From NCBI GenBank assembly GCA_902782705.1, contig CACZOL010000069.1:1-8485 (forward strand): a stretch of 8,485 bases of DNA, given 5' to 3'. Each line of letters opens with the position of its first letter. Within the stretch, counting starts at the first letter, position 1. Below, piece after piece: positions 5,753 through 8,485 of this stretch. The position numbers and the translations under genes are program-made. The notes beneath the pieces were generated by a model that worked only from the letters and a program-made list of their open reading frames with translations, was not told the origin of the DNA and did no database searches. Origin of the DNA: an uncultured Selenomonadaceae bacterium (GTDB lineage: Bacteria; Bacillota; Negativicutes; Selenomonadales; Selenomonadaceae).

Positions 5753-7207
5753 TTACTTGTCCTTGTTTGTGTCTTCCACGACTTTGGCCGTCAGGAAGAT
5801 CAAGACCTCGGAATCCGTTTTGCTCGTCCGCACGTTGCGGAAGAAAACGCCGAGAATAGGCAGATCGCCCAAAAAGGGAATTTTTGACAGGGTTTTCGAT
5901 TCCTCGCTTCCTATGAGACCGCCGATCACCATCGTCTCCCCGTCCCGAAGGCGCACCTCCGTATCGGCGGCACGCTTGTTGAAGCGATATGACGAAAGCG
6001 CGTCCACATAAATCGGCGAGCTGACTTCCGTATGCACTCTCGCCGTGATGTCGCCGTCCGCGCCTACTCTGGGCGTACAACGCAGGATGATGCCCGCCTC
6101 ACGATACGTCACCGAGGTCGTCGTCGTCGAGTTCGTGACGGAAACGGTCTGCACCGGAACTTCGCCGCCGATATTGATGACCGCCTCCCGGCCTTGGATC
6201 GTCGTGATGTTCGGGCGCGCGAGAAGATTCGCTTTGCCGTCGGTAATCAACGCGTTGATTTTCGCCCCATAATAAAATTCGAAAGGATGCCCGCCCGGCC
6301 CACGCCCGAAGCGGATGATCCCGGGGATATTGCCGTCGCCGTAGCGGCGGCGCACCGTCTCTCGGGGGATGTCTTCCGTCACGACCGCGGACGTACCGTC
6401 GGGATTCCTGACCGTACGGCTGCGTGTGACGTAATCATTGGTGTATTCGGGATATTGCGGAACGCGCGACCACTCCCACTCGACGCCGAGCTCTTTCGCC
6501 GCGTTCCTGTCGATGGCGACGACTTTCGCTTCCAGCGAAACCTGCGGCGGCGGCTGATCAAGCGCCGCAATCAATCGTTCCGCCGCTTTCGCCTCCGAAG
6601 CCGTACCGTAAAAAACGATCGTCCCCGTCGTCGCGTCCGCGAGAATGCGCGTATCGTCTTCACGCCCGCCGCTTCTGGGCTCGCGCGGCGTCGAACGCAG
6701 TTCCGCAACTTTTTCTTTTGTTTCCCCGTCGCTCGTCTTCTCCGTTTCCCGCACACGCGCCGTACTGCCGTTGTCATACGGCATCAAGGAAAGCGCCACC
6801 GCCTCGCGCACGGTCGCAAGGTCGGCGTATTTCACGGGAAACACATACGGACGATACAGCCCCTGCACGCCCGTCCTCGACGCCGTGATAATCGCGACGC
6901 CGCCCGTCTCGCCCAAGGAAAGGTCGTCCGCCGCCGCAATCATCGCGAAGGCTTCCTCCGGTTCCACCTCGTCGAGGTGAATCGTAATCGTCCCCTGCAC
7001 CGAATCGTCAAGCACAAGGCCGACGCCTCCCAGCTCCGCCACCGACGCCAACACGGCACGGACGTCCGCGTCCACGGCATGAAGCGTGACAGGGCGGGCG
7101 AAAACGGAGGACGAGGGCAAAAGCAGGAAAACGGCGGCGCATAGGAACACGGCCCGCATCAAATTGCGGATAAATCCCGCTCCCCCGTCGGACTGCTGTT
7201 CTTCCAT
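5753..7207 (-). CDS. Secretin (GspD/PilQ-type outer-membrane channel), type II secretion or type IV pilus
   Basis: Secretins form multimeric gated channels in the outer membrane. The 484-residue protein has a hydrophobic signal segment (about 18-37, ending SSSVFA) after an unusually long N-region, and then an STN/N0-like domain (about 39-110, PVTLHAVDADVRAVL). An N1-like repeat (about 118-218) is interrupted by a charged insert at about 151-185. The core secretin domain spans about 222-478, with VSLEAKVVAIDRNAAKELGV (223-242), NLLARPNITTIQGREAVINI (327-346) and the signature IPFLGDLPILGVFF (443-456). A second Arg/Gly/Pro-rich insert lies at about 249-310. At 484 residues it is shorter than a typical GspD, with few N-domains. 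The ATG at 7207 is chosen because GGAGG lies 6 bases upstream; Met17 has no good site. It follows the GspC/PilP-like gene by 28 bases, which supports a channel-plus-connector pair. Which system it serves cannot be decided here. Confidence 0.94.
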   Translation of the reverse strand: MEEQQSDGGAGFIRNLMRAVFLCAAVFLLLPSSSVFARPVTLHAVDADVRAVLASVAELGGVGLVLDDSVQGTITIHLDEVEPEEAFAMIAAADDLSLGETGGVAIITASRTGVQGLYRPYVFPVKYADLATVREAVALSLMPYDNGSTARVRETEKTSDGETKEKVAELRSTPREPRSGGREDDTRILADATTGTIVFYGTASEAKAAERLIAALDQPPPQVSLEAKVVAIDRNAAKELGVEWEWSRVPQYPEYTNDYVTRSRTVRNPDGTSAVVTEDIPRETVRRRYGDGNIPGIIRFGRGPGGHPFEFYYGAKINALITDGKANLLARPNITTIQGREAVINIGGEVPVQTVSVTNSTTTTSVTYREAGIILRCTPRVGADGDITARVHTEVSSPIYVDALSSYRFNKRAADTEVRLRDGETMVIGGLIGSEESKTLSKIPFLGDLPILGVFFRNVRTSKTDSEVLIFLTAKVVEDTNKDK

Positions 7208-7235
7208 ATCCCACCTCCAAAGGTCTTGCCTGGCA

Positions 7236-7754
7236 TTATCTTGAAAGTCCCGACGACAACGCCAGCATACACTCGCCTGCCGCTGTCGAGACCACTGCCT
7301 CTTTTTCCGCCAATGAAACCAACGTTACGCCGTCTTTTTCCTCGCCGACTGCCAGCAGCATCTGCTTTTTCCCGACGGCGACGATTGCGCGCCGTCCCGT
7401 CCCGGCGGAAACGACGCCGACGAGGCGAATCTCCTGCGGAGCGGTTGGCTCCGGCGGCGCCATGTTCTTCTGCGGCGGCGTCTGCTTGCTTGACGCCATC
7501 GCTTTTTTCACGTCGGCACGCGTCGGGTGTTCTGGCAAGAACGGCGACGCGATGCGGCCCTGCCGCATGGGGTGCTCGCGTACCCGGTGCAGATTCCCGT
7601 CCGGCTTTTCATCTGTCGTACGGGGAGTATTCGGCGTCTGCGTGACGGAAAGCTCCGCCGCGCCGCCCTGCGCGGGAAAAACCATGTATGAAACGCCGAC
7701 GGCTGCGGCGATTGCCGCAATCGCCGCACAAAGAAGGTTCTTCCATCGCGTCAC
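7236..7754 (-). CDS. Small membrane-anchored GspC/PilP-like protein, probable secretin partner
   Basis: I recognise the architecture rather than a specific family. The 172 residues comprise one N-terminal transmembrane segment (about 7-26), a long Pro-, Thr- and charge-rich linker (about 35-107, including ASPFLPEHP near 69-77), and a compact C-terminal beta-rich domain (about 108-167) beginning IRLVGVVSAGTGRRAIVAVG. In GspC and PilP a similar small domain follows a flexible linker and contacts the secretin N-domains, and a DPF/SPF-like motif followed by a LVGV strand is typical. Position directly before a secretin supports this role as an inner-membrane connector. The start is GTG at 7752-7754, which overlaps the pgi stop as GTGA; the only nearby purine-rich site is GAGGG about 11 bases upstream, so translation may depend on ribosomes finishing pgi. 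It could instead be an unrelated anchored protein. Confidence 0.72.
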   Translation of the reverse strand: MTRWKNLLCAAIAAIAAAVGVSYMVFPAQGGAAELSVTQTPNTPRTTDEKPDGNLHRVREHPMRQGRIASPFLPEHPTRADVKKAMASSKQTPPQKNMAPPEPTAPQEIRLVGVVSAGTGRRAIVAVGKKQMLLAVGEEKDGVTLVSLAEKEAVVSTAAGECMLALSSGLSR

Positions 7755-8485
7755 GCGTTTTTCGCCCTCGCCTGCTTGACCTCGGCAAGCCGCGGCCCCA
7801 TGATGCGCTTATACGCCTCGACGCCCGGCTGATTGAACGCGTCCACGTCGGCAAATTCGCCCTCATAAGCGACGGAAAGCGCCAGCATATACATCAGTTC
7901 GCCGAGATGATACGCGTTCAGCGTCGGAAGCGTGAAGCACGCGCTGTAGCGGCCGTTGGAAGCCAGCGCTTCCTCGTTCGACACGCGCGCGACTTCCAGC
8001 GCCTCGGCCATCGTGACGCCCGCGATATCCGACAGTTTCTTGGCTTCGGGGAAGACGTCGGGAATCATGCAATCCTCGGGCCAATCCGCTACGCGGATAA
8101 ACTGTACGATTTTGTTCAGGCGCCCTTCCTGATGCTGCTGCGTCTGCGCGTGCATATCGGTGGTGCCGACGGCGACCAGCGGCGTGCGCCCGTAATAGAC
8201 CTTGTTTCCCTCGCGGTCATCCTCCTTGCCGAGGGATTCCGCGAGAAGCTGGATATACCATTCGGACAGCGATTTCAAATAATCGCCGTAGGGCATCATG
8301 ACCTCGATTTCGCGGCCATGCTCTTTTGCCGCCGCAAATTTCAGCGCCGCGTTCAGCATGGCGGGATTCTTCCAAAGCTCGTCGGTTTGGCACGCCTCGT
8401 CCATATCCCGCGCGCCCTTAAGGAACGCCTCGATGTCGAATCCGACGCAGACTGCCAGCGAGAGCCCTACGTCCGAGAAGACGGA
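7751..8485 (-). CDS. pgi: Glucose-6-phosphate isomerase, C-terminal part (5' end off window)
   Basis: The enzyme interconverts glucose-6-phosphate and fructose-6-phosphate in glycolysis and gluconeogenesis. The window holds 244 codons plus stop, open to the right edge, so about the last half of a Firmicute-type enzyme of roughly 450 residues. Numbering from the window edge, it begins SVFSDVGLSLAVCVGFDIEA. It has WYIQLLAESLGK (76-87) with the conserved active-site Glu83, GTTDMHAQTQQ (107-117) with the conserved His112, and the second family signature FNQPGVEAYK (217-226) ending in catalytic Lys226. An internal Met in ARDMDEACQ should not be taken as the start. Downstream, its TGA overlaps the GTG of the GspC/PilP-like gene, so a central metabolic gene appears translationally coupled to a secretion gene. 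No sign of damage is seen. Confidence 0.97.
   Translation of the reverse strand, partial: SVFSDVGLSLAVCVGFDIEAFLKGARDMDEACQTDELWKNPAMLNAALKFAAAKEHGREIEVMMPYGDYLKSLSEWYIQLLAESLGKEDDREGNKVYYGRTPLVAVGTTDMHAQTQQHQEGRLNKIVQFIRVADWPEDCMIPDVFPEAKKLSDIAGVTMAEALEVARVSNEEALASNGRYSACFTLPTLNAYHLGELMYMLALSVAYEGEFADVDAFNQPGVEAYKRIMGPRLAEVKQARAKNA

Noticed and set aside
7090..7207. Lipoprotein signal in the secretin N-terminus (Cys at residue 23).
   Set aside because: The Cys lies in the middle of the hydrophobic segment without a proper lipobox. A standard signal peptide ending near SSSVFA fits better.

Overview
All nine supportable genes lie on the minus strand, so the window is read from its right end to its left. 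The sequence is GC-rich, with heavy use of G/C-ending codons. The proteins look Firmicute-like: a glucose-6-phosphate isomerase with Firmicute-type motifs, a fused CobA-HemD protein, and the anaerobic cobalamin enzyme CbiL. An outer-membrane secretin is also encoded, which implies a diderm cell. Together this points to a Gram-negative Firmicute of the class Negativicutes, perhaps a Selenomonas-like organism. That placement is inferred from recognition of protein families, not from a search.

Right block (8485 to about 5062): the C-terminal half of glucose-6-phosphate isomerase (pgi) overlaps by 4 bases (GTGA) a small membrane-anchored, proline-rich protein resembling GspC/PilP. A secretin (GspD/PilQ type) follows, and then an orphan NarL/LuxR-type response regulator. 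Gaps here are -4, 28 and 19 bases, so the four genes are probably one transcript. The small protein and the secretin look like the inner-membrane connector and outer-membrane channel of a type II secretion or type IV pilus machine whose other parts are elsewhere.

Left block (about 5038 to 1): a good sigma-70-type promoter in the 123-base gap after the regulator starts a tetrapyrrole operon. Its order is cbiL (precorrin-2 C20-methyltransferase), a precorrin-2 dehydrogenase, hemA (glutamyl-tRNA reductase), hemC (hydroxymethylbilane synthase), and a cobA-hemD fusion that runs off the left edge. The enzymes cover the committed first step from glutamyl-tRNA, the chain to uroporphyrinogen III, and the branch from precorrin-2 to siroheme and B12. 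The first four genes overlap one another by 4, 32 and 38 bases. The exception is the 119-base hemC to cobA-hemD gap, which holds an array of 7-base repeats folded into an inverted repeat of about 30 bp.

Most of the window is ordinary core metabolism plus one secretion cassette. The points most worth a second look are the heptamer-repeat hairpin, whose repeat phase runs into the hemC stop region and whose motif reappears at the cobA-hemD ribosome binding site; the loss of the expected aspartate in the precorrin-2 dehydrogenase; and the translational coupling of pgi to a secretion gene. There is no gene-free stretch longer than 300 bases, and I saw no RNA gene, CRISPR array, transposase or convincing riboswitch.
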